From: Antitrichia curtipendula
Lineage: Eukaryota > Streptophyta > Bryopsida > Hypnales > Leucodontaceae
DNA: 64,000 nt
Reading direction: 5' to 3'
Assembly (NCBI GenBank): GCA_951230915.1
Contig: OX579635.1
Coordinates: forward strand, 34,100,001 to 34,164,000
Positions within the stretch are counted from its first letter, which is position 1. The number at the start of each line of letters is the position of its first letter. Of the stretch, positions 1-11,915 are shown piece after piece. Both the position numbers and the translations under genes were made by a program. Under the pieces are notes generated by a model. That model was not told the origin of the DNA. It searched no databases and saw only the letters and a list, made by a program, of their open reading frames with translations.

Positions 1-680
1 ACATCTAGATCCGCTACAGGACTTGTTCACAGAATTGAGGAGATCTCCTAACCACAGTCCCCTATAGCTGACACATGCGGGAATGTGCCTACTAAAAAGA
101 AGGCCACAAGTGCATCTGCAAGACTGAAGACATCTCGTGCACTCCACTTCCCACCTTCAATGTTGAACCAAAACTCCAACCAACTAGGAGATGTCATACA
201 ATGCATGACATCCAGAACCGCTACAGGACTTGTTCACAGAATCGAGGAGATCTCTCAAACCACGCTCCTCTACAACCGTCACATGCGGGAATTGGCCCAC
301 TATAATGACGGCCACAAGTGGATCTGCAAGACTAAAGACATCCCGTGCATTCCACTTCCCACCTTCACTGCTGTAGAAAGCACTCAATCAGGCAGGAGCT
401 GTCACACATTGTAGGACATCTAGGACAGCTACAGGACTTCCTCACAGAATTGAGGAGATCTCCTCAAACCCCACTCTTCTGTGGTGGTCACCTGCAAGAT
501 TGTGCCCACTCAATCGAACGCCACGGCTGGATCTACAAGACTGAAGACATCCCGGGCATTGCACCTCTCACCCTCGCTCCAAACCACAAACCTCGATCAG
601 CCAGGAGCTCATCCAAAATATAGGACGGCCACGACAGTTAAAGGAGTTCCTGAAAAATATAAGGAGATCACCTCCAACAA
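1..680. repeat. ~207-bp tandem repeat, three units plus a degenerate fourth, cut by the window edge
   Basis: Units begin near 2, 209, 417 and (degenerate) 618 with similar wording: a CTACAGGACTTGTTCACAGAAT-like stretch, then the palindrome TTGAGGAGATCTCCTCAA or a variant (35-51, about 243-257, 450-467, and a weak copy near 655-677), then a shared tail containing GCCACAAGTG and CATCCCGTGCATTCCAC-like text. Period is 206-208 bp. Short open frames here run through repeat units and are not taken as genes. The array probably continues to the left of the window. Confidence 0.85.
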
Positions 681-1169
681 CAGCACTCTCCAGACCGGAC
701 AGTTGGGACTATGGCCACTGCATTAAACGTTGCGATCCCAAAAATGAACGCCACTAACGAAACTGCAAGATTTAGGAGATCACCTGCTTCCCCCTACCCC
801 ACTCAAGCTTGACCAAATCATCCAAACACCGAGGAACTACTATACAATGCAGAACCACCAATACAGCTACAGAATTTGCTCAAAGAAGTGAGGAGATCTC
901 CTCAAACAACAATCGTCACCTCCCGCGCCACTAAGGTGGACGACAGAATTGCAATTTCAACATTGAGGAGATCTCCTACATTCCCCCATCCGCCCTCACT
1001 ATGAATCTTGGGATATGCGTCCCAGTACGTCATTACTGCTAGTAAGAATCTCATGGGGTCTACAACTCCAACGCCCTCACTACTCAACAACCATTCCTTC
1101 ACTCACAAACTATATTGATCCATGCAAAACGTTCACTCCAGCAATGGCCTCTTCACAAGTGCCACTCAC
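681..1169. other. Non-coding stretch with dispersed palindromes
   Basis: I see no convincing gene. Copies of the palindrome lie at about 771-787 (variant), 889-907 and 963-979. If the transposase-like exon ending at 1170 uses its good splice donor, this stretch is the start of that gene's intron on the minus strand; the next exon is not recognisable here. Confidence 0.5.
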
Positions 1170-2138
1170 CTCGTTAATCTTGTCTCGAATGTCCTTCCAC
1201 TTACTCCCCGCCGGTAGAACTCGTTCCGGGACCTTCTCCCCTGAGGGCAAGGTACGGTATTGGTGTGGCATGACGTCGGCACATGCACTAATGATGCATT
1301 CCAACGACGACATTGCCTGCTGCGTAGCGGGCCTCCTCTTCTTTGTCCCTCTATTCCCATGATGCGTTGATTGAACACCATTCTTTGCATTTGTCCGTTG
1401 GCGATAAAATTCGCTTTTGGAGACATTCATTATAACCCTCCACGCTTTAAGGCACACCTTCCCATTATTCATGATTATGTACTTCTTTTTCCCTTCCTCT
1501 TGAACTTGCCTATGCACTTCCAACTTCATGTGCGCACGCATACGATGGTCAGCGCTCCACATCTCGTGCCGCATGCTTCTCACTGCATCACGATGCATTC
1601 GCTCGGTGCACTTTCTAGGACAACACTTGGTAGCCGCGACTCGCCACATTGCTTCGTCGCTCAGGAGACTTTCTAGCTTCGCCACACGCTGCATGCGCCG
1701 ATGGCGAGTGGTCTTATATTGCCGGCAAGGTCCACGTGGAAGTCCCACGCCACGTCCCTGACGCACACTCTCATACTCTTCCCTTAATTGAAGCAATGAT
1801 AGTCCTTTATGCATTGCCAATTTGCACGGCCATCGCTTCAAGGTCATAGTCCACTCCGCAGGTACTATGTCGGGCCTCAAATTCCAGGTTACAACAACTC
1901 CCACGTCATTTAAACCCAGCTGTTCTTCATCTATATAATCAGTACTCCCACTATTTCGAAGTATACCTATAGCACCTACTATGCCAGCAGAGTTTAAAAG
2001 CTGCACCTCCAAATTAACCCACTTCCCTCGATGATAGGCTAGGCGCGGTACATCTTCGTCCCCTCCTTGTACCAAACTAGCACTGTTGTTGCTGTCCGAC
2101 TCGGTGGCACTTGAATCCGGTAGAGTCTGTCTACCAAT
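1170..2138 (-). CDS. Exon of a transposase-like, lineage-expanded protein of unknown function
   Basis: A continuous minus-strand reading frame of about 320 codons. It contains two Cys/His/Arg-rich stretches (for example KCCPRKCTERMHRD) and a C-terminal block reading KVCLKAWRVIMNVSKSEFY, then HHGNRGTKK and PERVLPAGSKWKDI. From memory, this last block resembles the N-terminal part of large transposase-like families in mosses and several animals; I could not search to confirm. The exon probably ends at 1170, where GAG is followed by the strong donor GTGAGT (1169-1164); reading through it adds only 19 codons before a stop. At the 5' end the frame stays open to an AG acceptor near 2139-2140. No in-frame ATG start is evident, so this is an internal exon or an eroded gene. 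No other exon was identified. Function is inferred only from resemblance. Confidence 0.5.
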
Positions 2139-3200
2139 CTAACAACGTATCAATACAAACAACTAAGCCAAAAATGGCGTCTGCGGTCTCAGAAGTAAAG
2201 GCCAATATATTACCTCTTCTGTCACAGTGTCCTGCACTTTTGGAACCAATGTTGTCCCCTGCAACGATGGATCTGTCAGTGGACAATCCACTTCCAATAT
2301 TTTCATGAGCTTGTTGCAAACAAAACTACAGAACTCCTACCCAATATTTCCAACAGAATAGTACAACAACATGACAAGTGAAATTAGCAAGGCACTTGTT
2401 CCTTGGATGATGTTCAACAGGCGTGCAACGTACCGTCGAGGATCCGTGGGAAGGGAATGGACGCACAATCTATTTCGCCTTCAAATATGATCTGCAGTTC
2501 CACATGGTATATTACATACATGATCGGCCTTCTGGACTTCCTAGTAGGGCCTAGTCACTAAGACACATGAACTTAGTGAAGACAAGTACCTCCTCATCAT
2601 CACTTTCTATAGTCTCAAACTGTCTGTGAGGATCATCCTGGCATGGTGCAACAAAGAAGATTTAGTACGCACGTCATATAATAACCAGAACTACTACTCC
2701 ACTCCTGATTCATCATCAATGTCACAAATTGCTGTATAGACGTGGCCACTGTCTGTGAATACTGGTCAAACATTATACTCTTTCTGCAGGCATAGTGCTC
2801 GGTACTGTCGTTGCTCAAAACCTAGTTCAACTATCAAATTGAGGAGATCTCCTACAACCAACCCCATGGCCTTCTTTGCATGCTGTTACTATCAAAAAGT
2901 TTAACACACACTACGAATACTATAATGTTCGTGTACAAGATGTCTTGGGAAATGAATTGGTACTGCATCGATGCATCCAACTTCTAAGCCCGTCCCTCAT
3001 TGCTACGAAGTCATTCCTTTGTAAAGTGCTCAACAGTAGGGTGCAACCACGTATTTGCCTAAAGCATAAAACAGCGAGGACTGCCTAACTACGCCTACTC
3101 CTCATATCAACACATTGCGAAATTCAACAATCATATTTTGCCGGTCGTGTACACATTATGTATTTCCTCAAGTGACGGGTTCGCTTCACATGCCGTTGTC
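2139..3200. other. No recognised gene
   Basis: Moderate-GC DNA upstream (for the minus strand) of the transposase-like exon. One palindrome copy sits at 2839-2855. Open frames are short and show no recognisable domain. It may hold introns or 5' sequence of that gene. Confidence 0.4.
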
Positions 3201-3204
3201 ACAA

Positions 3205-3530
3205 ACTATTTATTGAGGTGACCTCCTCAATTTGCTAAGTACAGGCTACTACAACTATTGCTCAATACCAAAGCCTTTTTGTCCCCTGCTTTGAGGTGAT
3301 CTCCTCAATTTCCTATGTTTGCGCATCGCCAGCGGTCGATCAGTACGACATCATTGACGTCCCCTATTTTGAGGTGATCTCCTCAATTTCATACGTACAA
3401 GCATCTCCAACGGCCGATCACATCGACAGGATAAACATCCCCTGCTTTGAGGTGATCTCCTCAATTTCATACGTACAACAGCATTGACGTCCCTTCTTTT
3501 GAGGAGATCTCCTCAATTTCCTATATACAT
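3205..3530. repeat. Tandem array with a palindrome in each unit (period ~78 bp)
   Basis: Five copies of TTGAGGTGATCTCCTCAA or close variants start near 3213, 3292, 3371, 3447 and 3499. The three middle intervals carry related spacers (GTCCCCTGCTT before, ATTTCATACGTACAA after, then CCGATCA). Spacing is about 76-79 bp except the last (52 bp). The spacer is unrelated to that of the 207-bp array at 1-680, although the palindrome is shared. Confidence 0.85.
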
Positions 3531-4880
3531 ACACTTGTCATAACCGCTGCCTACCTAACGGTTGCCCTCTACAGTTCTAGGACATCTCTTGAAACCGATA
3601 TTTCACCCTCTACTACTCTACCGGTTGTTGGTTTATATAAATGTCACGCCAAATATTTTGTGTAATGACCAATGTTTCAATTCGGGCGTCATGAAGCCAC
3701 GTGGCATTTACTTAGTTGTCCACTGGCCTCACGATGGACATCAATTCCATTGTTGGCAATCCTTCCCTGAGCGCGATTATTTCTTCACTACAATGGGGAC
3801 CTGCTAATGACATCACGGCACTAGCTCTGCAATTGAGAGTTGCAATTTCCCCATTCCTCAGAGAGAACCATATCACTTTTGTGAAGCACCTTGCTCTATT
3901 CATTGGAGCAAAGTGTTTGCTAATTCCAGCAAGACATTGCCTACTGAGAATCTACACAAACATCACCACTGACCTCCAACACTACTGCAATCTAAATATG
4001 ACTCAGTCCTCATCGCTGGCTCTCAACCACATTAGCCGCTCACACCACTCAAAGCTGGCATCTAACCACTCCGTCACCCATGAACTACAACGTCAGCAGC
4101 TCAAATGAAATGCACTCAGCTCCCCAAAATGGAAAAAGAAACAAAATGACATGCACTCCCCCCTTGAAATTTGATCCAATGCACCATACACACTAAGGCA
4201 TTTGCTATATCAATTACTCTACTACCGCGTTCACAGCCATCACTAACTAGAATTGGAACACATGACAAGAACAAATGCAATACATCTCCCACCAGCAAAA
4301 CGTTGTCTTCTACTGCCACGGCTGTTCATTTCCTTTCAGGACACCGACACCTCCCTCCCTTCCACAAAAACCTACAAACTCTGTACCTAATGCTATGGGG
4401 CTCCTGTATAATTTGAAGCAACATCCTCTTTCAAAAATAGCAATACAGCTAGTACTACGAGAAGTCCACAGCAACGGCAACCACTGAACAACAACTGGTG
4501 TAAAGAAGACTAAGGCGGAAGCATAGGTATGGGCGGAGAACAACCATGACGTGCATCACTTTTTTGCTACAAGCCTGAGATCCACTACGACACAAATTCG
4601 ACAGAGCTTCCGCACGAACGCAGTTCCGAGTGAGATAGTAAGGTATAAGCTGGCGACATTGTCGATCGACCTTGCTGGAGGCATGCGACGAAGTGGACAG
4701 GCGATGATGATGCCGATGACGGCCGTGATTACTGCACCGGATATCAAAACACACTTGGCCACAAAGGCGCTTTTAGGGGAATAATCATTGGGCAGTGCGC
4801 CCTACTAAAAACGACGCAGGTCTGTTCTCTGCTGACGTCCCAATCTTGAAGTGTTCCAAGTACGTCAGTTTTTGTTGGAT
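3531..4880. other. No firm gene; one possible short hydrophobic minus-strand frame
   Basis: A plus-strand frame from an ATG at 3734 to 4108 has no recognisable domain and a low-complexity tail. On the minus strand, a frame from about 4800 to 4556 encodes VLISGAVITAVIGIIIACPL, a plausible membrane segment followed by Arg residues, but has no clear start, donor or homology. Neither is called as a gene. Composition drops to AT-rich just after 4880, where the transposon zone begins. Confidence 0.35.
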
Positions 4881-4884
4881 TTAA

Positions 4885-5532
4885 CCCCTCAAGGCCCACG
4901 CTCTTTCTTGAGTATTTCAGAATTTGTTCTTCGATGAACAAAATGTCAATATTTTGGTAAGTTGCATCACTTTTTTTTAAATTGTAACCGTATAAATTCA
5001 AACTAGATATGTTAGAGATAACATAGCAAAAGAAAGCACAACAATACCTCTTATGGATTGAAAGATTATAACATTTGATCAAGAGGGTGGTAAAACTGTG
5101 AAAGTGATTTGAAGTCTTTCAATCCTCTTTTCACATCTCAAATTCAAATTTGAGGATGTAAAAAAAATATGAGTATGTAGAGTACAACATTTGTAACACT
5201 AATCAATTTACGGCTTCTAAAAATCTGCTCTACAACTTTTTAAATTAAATTTCTAGTGTGATTGTTTCTCCAAGTTCTTGTGTACTTTAGGCTCATTTTC
5301 AAGAGCTCTCAACACTAGAAAGTAAAGAATTTGCAGTAGACACCCTTGCACAAAATCTTAAATAGAAAAATCACAATTAGACATTTTCAAAATCAGACTT
5401 TTGATACTAAAAGAAGACTTCAACAAGAACCTAAAAAAAATAATGACCATTGTAATTAATCATGAAGAAATTTTAGGCATCCCAAATTACAAACAAGGAA
5501 GGACAGTTTTGGTCCCCTTGGGCCTTGAGGGG
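4885..5532. mobile_element. TTAA-flanked MITE (648 bp), CCCCTCAAGGCCCA ends
   Basis: Begins CCCCTCAAGGCCCA directly after TTAA (4881-4884). It ends with the inverse TGGGCCTTGAGGGG-type sequence directly before TTAA (5533-5536). A TTAA target duplication with C-rich termini is the pattern of piggyBac-type elements. No transposase frame is inside, so it is non-autonomous. A degenerate relative starts near 24054. Confidence 0.85.
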
Positions 5533-5597
5533 TTAAGGCAGATTCCTGTAACAGAGATACAATGACATGCGGGGTTTCTTTCATTATAGAACTTTAA

Positions 5598-5823
5598 CCC
5601 TTAAACGTTCCCTGGGAACCGTACATACGCTGATGTATAAGTGTCATTTGCTACCAATTAGAAATTTCAACTTGGGATTTCAAGTAGCTCACTAGAACCG
5701 CATAGATCTATTCTTCAATTTCTTTGTTGGTCTCAAATGTAATAGAGGTGTCAATCCACTCCAAATACAGGAAAAATACCCCGTACTGTACTGGTCGGAA
5801 AGGGTCATTGAAACGTTTAGGGG
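5598..5823. mobile_element. TTAA-flanked MITE, 226-bp family
   Basis: Flanked by TTAA at 5594-5597 and 5824-5827, with CCCTTAAACG-like and CGTTTAGGGG-like ends. The interior contains ACGCTGATGTATAA and a segment on AATGTAATAGAGGTGT shared with the copy at 45997-46222, which has exactly the same length. A reverse copy lies at 47495-47714 and a degraded one near 26637-26871. Confidence 0.85.
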
Positions 5824-5827
5824 TTAA

Positions 5828-6546
5828 CCCCTAAAGGACCAAGCCCCCTTTTCAAGGACAAGTGGGATTTTGGGCAGGTACTTACAACTAAACTACTTTG
5901 TGTGATTTTCTGAAATTTTTATGGAAGATGGAGAATTCAAACATCTATGTGGGCATCTACATTTTTCTTCATTCTAACATTTATTGAAGAAGTTAAAAAT
6001 GAATTTCTGAAAAAACAGTCTAGATGGGGCAGCCCAAAAATTTCTTAATAATTGCACTAAAAATAAATAAAAATATGGAACATGTTCTTTAGGCTTATAT
6101 ATAGATGGGGAACTTTGAATCAATCAATTTTCATTGATGAGATGAAAGTTATAAGAAGTTTTTGCTTGTAAGTAGGTGTGATTTCTCTCAAAATCACACC
6201 TACCCGCACACAAAAACTTCTTATAACTTTCATCTCATCAATGAAAATTGATTGATTCAAAGTTCCCCATCTATATATAAGCCTAAAGAACATGTTCCAT
6301 ATTTTTATTTATTTTTAGTGCATTTATTAAGAAATTTTTGGGCTGCCCCATCTAGACTTTTTTTCAGAAATTCATTTTTAACTTCTTCAATAAATGTTAG
6401 AATGAAGAAAAATTTAGATGCCCACATAGATGTTTGAATTCTCCATCTTCCATAAAAATTTCAGAAAATCACACAAAGTAGTTTAGTTGTAAGTACCTGC
6501 CCAAAATCCCACTTGTCCCCGGAGGGGACAATTGGTCCTTTAGGGG
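5828..6546. mobile_element. TTAA-flanked foldback element (719 bp), near-perfect palindrome
   Basis: Flanked by TTAA (5824-5827 and 6547-6550) and ends in CCCCTAAAGGACCAA / its inverse. The whole element is an inverted repeat with arms of about 345 bp that differ at only a few positions, meeting near 6176-6202 around a short AAATCACACC / GGTGTGATTT centre. Both arms match the same half of the ~930-bp family seen at 12493-13421, so it looks like a foldback made of two copies of one element half. No coding capacity. Confidence 0.88.
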
Positions 6547-6550
6547 TTAA

Positions 6551-8200
6551 CTCGATAGTCACTAGTCACAAATGCCCCCACTAATGCGACGCGTTACTCA
6601 CTAAATGGCGTTGAAGATAGAATGTGATCTCTTTAATTTTGGAGGTCTAATAAAACCTAATCAACTTACTATTTCAATAGATTGTAGTTTCTTGTCATGT
6701 TCTTGGAAGTATAGGGTAGCAGCTTCATTAACCTCTGAACTACAGACCGTGAATATGGTAATTATTATAAACATCTCTCAAATTATACAATTCTTTACGC
6801 TCGAGACAAATTGCAAGTTTGCACATTCAAATATATTATGTGGATATTGTGAGGAATAACTTCTGAAATTTTGATAGGGCCAACTGCAATTTCATCTAAA
6901 CCAACACTAATTGTTCCTGTACACTCGTTGTACACCTTGGTAATTGCATCTAATCATTTCCACAAATTTTCCAAGATTACAAGACTGATGGTTTCAGCTA
7001 CGATGATGGTTACTACTGTTGGTACCTTTAAAGTAGATTTATTAGTTTGAGAGAAACAGTACTTTATTGGACTCTAAGCTGATCACCTAATTCTAAACCT
7101 AACCATTTTTTTTCGGACACGTGTTGTCCCTTTAGAGAAAGAATTTGGGGGACAAAGATCTTCGTGGCTTAGACTACATCTAATACATTTCAACTTAATT
7201 TAATGTAACTTTTCTAGTACAAGGGAAATACAAAGTTGGACACTCCTTCTCCCAAGCCAATGAATATGGTGTTCTCAGTGTCTGCACTAAAAATCACATC
7301 TTCATTATTTGTGATTGTAAATTCTCTATTCAAGAATACATGCAAGGATTTCAATTACAAGTTTGAATTTCTAAATGTTCACGGCTGAAACTTGGAAAAC
7401 AGGCCCCTGTACGTTAGGTCTTGCAAAACATTCTACAATGAAAGATCACTACAGAGGAGATTACAAAAGGCTATAAGAGTTAAATGGAGTTATGTATGTT
7501 ATTTCCGTCATTATAAACTTTTACTAGTGAACAACTTTCTTTGTTTGACATGTGAAGATCAAGTTGAAAGTCTAGAGGATGATTCCCCAATTTTCAGTAA
7601 AATAAGTGAGATACAAAATAGGCTTGAGTTTATTCATCAAAGATAAATTTCATACATCCGTTAGAAGCGCCATAGCATAAAAAATGTGTCCATAATTTCA
7701 CTACATATACACGGGGTGCGAAATAATGCCTTCATATTAAAAATTTGTAGAAAAAATAGAATGGGAAGTGTAGGAACCTCTAGAAGGTGTTAAGTAAAGT
7801 GGGTTTGACTATTACTATTGGACAAGTCTAAATGAAAAGTGTTGTACGTTATGTCCAAGTTCAAGAGAAATGGAGGGAATTTTGTTTAGAATTACTTGGT
7901 CGTCTAGGCAAGAGCGTGGGAACACCAAATTTCAAGACCATGCGCGCATCAATTGACCATTGTAAGCCGCACACTAGGATTTGTTTCCCACTTAACAAAG
8001 CAAACTTAACAAGCTACTGTGTCATGGGAGACATGATTCTATGTGGTGTGGGATTTATTGGTTCTCTTATTTCTTTGTAAGTCTCTTGCTGCATTTTCTC
8101 TTTCAAAGGCTATTTGTAATTCAAATGATTGAAAGGGCCCAACTCTTCTATTAATACTATACATGTATTTTTTCCTCATGATACTTTAGTATCAAGAGCA
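6551..8200. other. AT-rich, no recognised gene
   Basis: Open frames of 80-85 codons at 6605-6859, 7392-7646 and 7832-8080 are AT-driven, with no recognisable domain or splice context. Around 7020-7270 lies a degraded stretch resembling the CGTTAATTTGGGAAAAAC-ended repeats found near 25320 and 26357. Confidence 0.45.
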
Positions 8201-8229
8201 CAAAAGAGGAAAGCAACAAAATTTACAAG

Positions 8230-8606
8230 GGGCAAAAAAAAGGAGATTTGGGAGTCCCATACTTACCCGCAAACTAAAATTTTCTCATAACTTTCAACTC
8301 ATCAATCCAAATTGAATGATTCAAAGCTTCTAGCATACATGAAAATCTAAAGAACCAATTTCAAATTTTCATTTTAAAACAAAAAGGCTCCCTTTTTTTT
8401 TTGCTGCTCGATTCTCCTTTTTTTTCAATTATCCGTGCATAACTTCTTCAATAAATGTCAAAATGAAGAAAAAATTAGATACCCACTTAGATCTTTGAAC
8501 TCCACATCTTCAGTAAAAGTTTCAAAAAATCAAATAAGGTAGTTTAGCTGTAGGTACATGCCTAAAACCCCACTTGGCCCCCAAGGGTGCAATTGGCCCT
8601 ATAAGG
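8230..8606. mobile_element. Truncated member of the ~930-bp TTAA element family
   Basis: Matches one half of the family: CCCGCAAACTAAAA, CTTTCAACTCATCAATCC, AATAAATGTCAAAATGAAG, GATCTTTGAAC and GTTTAGCTGTAGGTACATGCC occur in the same order as in the other members. It ends with a degraded GGCCCTATAAGGA before TTAA (8607-8610). The left end is not recognisable. Confidence 0.7.
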
Positions 8607-8610
8607 ATTA

Positions 8611-11440
8611 ATAACAAACAGCAGAAATGTTCACAGTTGTTGGTCATATGATATTTTGTTCATTGATTGACAAAACTCTTTTTTGTCTTTAAGGAACCAT
8701 CTAAGACCATGAAATTGTACATAGAAGGTTCAAGTTTAATATTTCTATACACACTTGCATTTTAAATAAACTTGGTGATTCCGAAAAGGAGTATTAATCC
8801 CTACAGGTAGGAGGTCTTCATTCTAGTGAAGACATTAAGAGCTGGCACATATGCAGGATTGGATAGAAAAGTGGAAGAAAAGGTTTATTACAGAGATCAA
8901 ATCATACGGTCTTCCCCTAGACTATGGAAGGTAATTGTAGGAAAAGTACCAACTCTTTCTACACTCCAAAAAGTGAGATATTGACATTTTAAGTGGAAAT
9001 AAGAAGTTTCTATCCATGTTGCCCAATTATGTTATAAGTCATCCACTGCTCCTATATCAAAAAACTAGCTCTCCGGAACGTACAAGTTTTTTTAGTCCAT
9101 GTAGAAGACCAACTTCAGAAAGTACCGGGATCTTTTAAATGAAAAATGCAAATATTGTTCTACATGCACTAGGACAAAATAATAATTGCTATCAATAACA
9201 ATAAGAGGTTGAATATTCAGGAGAAGGGGTCTTCTTTAAGATATGTTGTTTGTGTAATTCATTGTTGTAAGAAATAAGGATTTGTATTCCTCATTTTTGT
9301 CTTTCACATTGCTATTTTTAAAAATTAATGGAACTAAATAATAATCTTGTTCGTTGTAAAGTGCAATCAATTCATTTGTTTATTAGGAAGCTTGCTTTTA
9401 GCTTCAAGTTAGGGATATTACAAACTTTATGTTCATAATGAGAATGACAAGTCACGCACTGCTACTGCAACTCAATTGAAGATTCACGTTTTTTTTCCCT
9501 AAATTTTGTCTATCACGTGGTTTTTGGTTATTATCTATTTTTATTATTATGGTTTTAGGGTGTTTTTGTGAAGAGTGTCAAAGTGTTGGTGACTGCAAAT
9601 GCATGACCTTGGGGAGATCACTAGTCTATGTTCAGGAACCACATGAGTTAATAAATAGAGTCCATTTAATTCAAAGGACAAAAAAGTTATACTATATGAG
9701 CTACTATAGGGTTGAAAACATATTATATATTTTAATATAAAGTTAGGGTATGTAAAAATATTAGGTAGTAGGAGTTTCTTGTTAATAAATTAGGATTGAC
9801 AAATAGAGTTTGTAAAAAAATCTAGTATTGTTTGCCACTCTCCATGTTATATTGTTTTAAATACATGGCTTAGACTTGAGAAATATTAAGAACAAGTTAA
9901 TAAAAGATTTTCTTGGATAATAGCCCTTTCATTCATATGCTTGTCAGTGGTATCATAGTAAACACCAAGTATAAATATGTATTATAAAGAAAATTTTGTT
10001 TTAAGTGAATAATGGAAATAGGATAACATTGGACAAACAAATTTCATACACAAATAACAACATTTACAAAGCAAATGCATGAATGTATAAACAAACAAAT
10101 GACACCAAAATCATGAATACCATAGCTTTCTATATATATATATATGGTCATTCTAAATACTAATTTTATAAAAATATGCCTACTTCAAATATCCTCTTAG
10201 ATGACGTATATACCATAAAATTACAAGAAATACTCTCCTCAAGGGAATGCCCTTATTTGGTGTAATTTTGCTTCTCATGCCAGCACCTCCTTTGAAGCAA
10301 TTTCAAAAACATGCAAGTGTTGTCTACTTGGATAGTTGTATTCAAGGCAAACATTGAGGGCATTCACTTTGGTTGCAACAATTAACCCCTGAGCGCTTGG
10401 CGACAAGATTTTGTTGTTCAAAACCACTACTTAATTTAAAAAATTTCCTTCATTTGTACGGTGAAAGCAACACTGGGTGGTTCCCAGTAGCAGAGAAGGT
10501 AGTCCTTTGTAAAATCGTACAGTCACTTATATTGGATTTAATTTTCCAAGCTACGGTGGTTAATAAATCCCCTACTTTTTTTCAAATCAGAAAATAACTA
10601 TGGGCTCAAAAATTAATGGTGAATAAATATTGTTTGACTTATATGACTTTTATTTTCTATACTCAAGGGTGCACTTTTTGTTTTTATGAGTTTGTGTGCA
10701 GTTATTAACTTTAACCCTTTTTTTAGTGTGTAAAAAAACTACTGAAGAATCTTAAAATATTATAATGCAGATTTACGTATTTGAGCTTCACATTGTCAAT
10801 TATTAAAATTGTCTAAATAATAACTTGCGATTCTTGGAAGGAAATAATAACGTTGTATGGATTACTCATTTTTTAAGGCCGACTTACATTATATGGTAAA
10901 AGATATTTTTCAAATGCAAATAAACAAGTGATGGGAAATGATTCTTGTATAGCAAACATGGATGTAATTGTCAATTGGAAATTGCCTAGATAAATATTTG
11001 AAGCAAAATTTCACCTAATTTAATGCAATCTTCAATTACGCTCTTGGATGTCTTGTATAATTCATGTGAATCCCACAAAAATTTCACATAAACTATGAAA
11101 TGTAGTTGGAAAGACTTCAAAAGATTAAGAGCTACATCAAAATTTATGAAACAGTCAATAGGGGGAACAAAATTCACTTGATTGCAATGGATTCTTAAGA
11201 AGTACAAGAGGTGATCTCCGTGAGGCTTTGTACTTGTTGCCATCCGAAGTGTTCAATCAACAATTTTGTATTATTGTCATGCTGTAAAAAAACAAGACAT
11301 CTGTTAAAATAAAAAGTACAAAAAGATAGCCCTAAACATTTTTTTATTAAACCATGTACCACACAACAAAGTATAAAAGGGTAGAAAGAGACTTCACTTT
11401 TTTGGATACTTCATTCAAATCCAAACGAGTGACCCCAAAT
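8611..11440. other. AT-rich, no recognised gene; one isolated TTAA-element end
   Basis: No frame with a recognisable domain. At 10382-10385 a TTAA is followed by CCCCTGAGCGCTTGG, the same end as the element at 45474-45712, but I could not find the partner end. A short TA microsatellite lies at about 10131-10146. Confidence 0.4.
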
Positions 11441-11441
11441 A

Positions 11442-11915
11442 AATCTCAAAGCCCTAAAACGAAGCCGGTGCATTGTAAAAGGAAAAACAATGATAAAACA
11501 AAAATAATAGAGTACGTTCACATTTAAAAGTCATGACAAATAAAAGCACAACATGTTTAAAGGTTTTTAATCAACACATACAAAAAATTGTTTCATTTTG
11601 TTTTTCCTTTTGCAACAACCTCGCGTCGTTTAGAGCGAGAGATTTCCAACTTTTGGGCAGAACAGCCGCCGGACTAATTGCCCGGCAGGAAGTTCTGCCC
11701 GCAAGTGGGACCTCAATCTCAAACCCTAAAACAAAGCCGGTGCATTGTTAAAGGAAAAACAATGATAAAACAAAAATAATAGAGTACGTTCACATTTAAA
11801 AGTCATGACAAATAAAAGCACAACATGTTTAAAGGTTTTTAATCAACACATACAAAAAATTCTTTCATTTTGTTTTTCTTTTTGCAACAGCACCATCTAT
11901 TTTAGAGCAAGAGAT
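11442..11915. repeat. Direct tandem duplication, 271-bp offset
   Basis: A block with AAGCCGGTGCATTGT, ATAATAGAGTACGTTCACAT and CAACACATACAAAAAATT occurs near 11455-11640 and again near 11726-11910 with few differences (ATGACAAATAAAAG at 11533 and 11804). Between the copies sits a GC-rich piece (about 11640-11712) containing GAACAGCCGCCGGACTAATT. Confidence 0.85.

Noticed and set aside
3205..3530. Regularly spaced short palindromes resembling a CRISPR array
   Set aside because: Spacers are related to one another, the genome is clearly eukaryotic and there are no cas genes; it is a tandem repeat.
3734..4108. Plus-strand frame of ~125 codons
   Set aside because: No recognisable domain, low-complexity tail and no splice or promoter context.
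4556..4800. Minus-strand frame with a hydrophobic segment
   Set aside because: A plausible membrane stretch, but no start codon, splice sites or homology that I can support.
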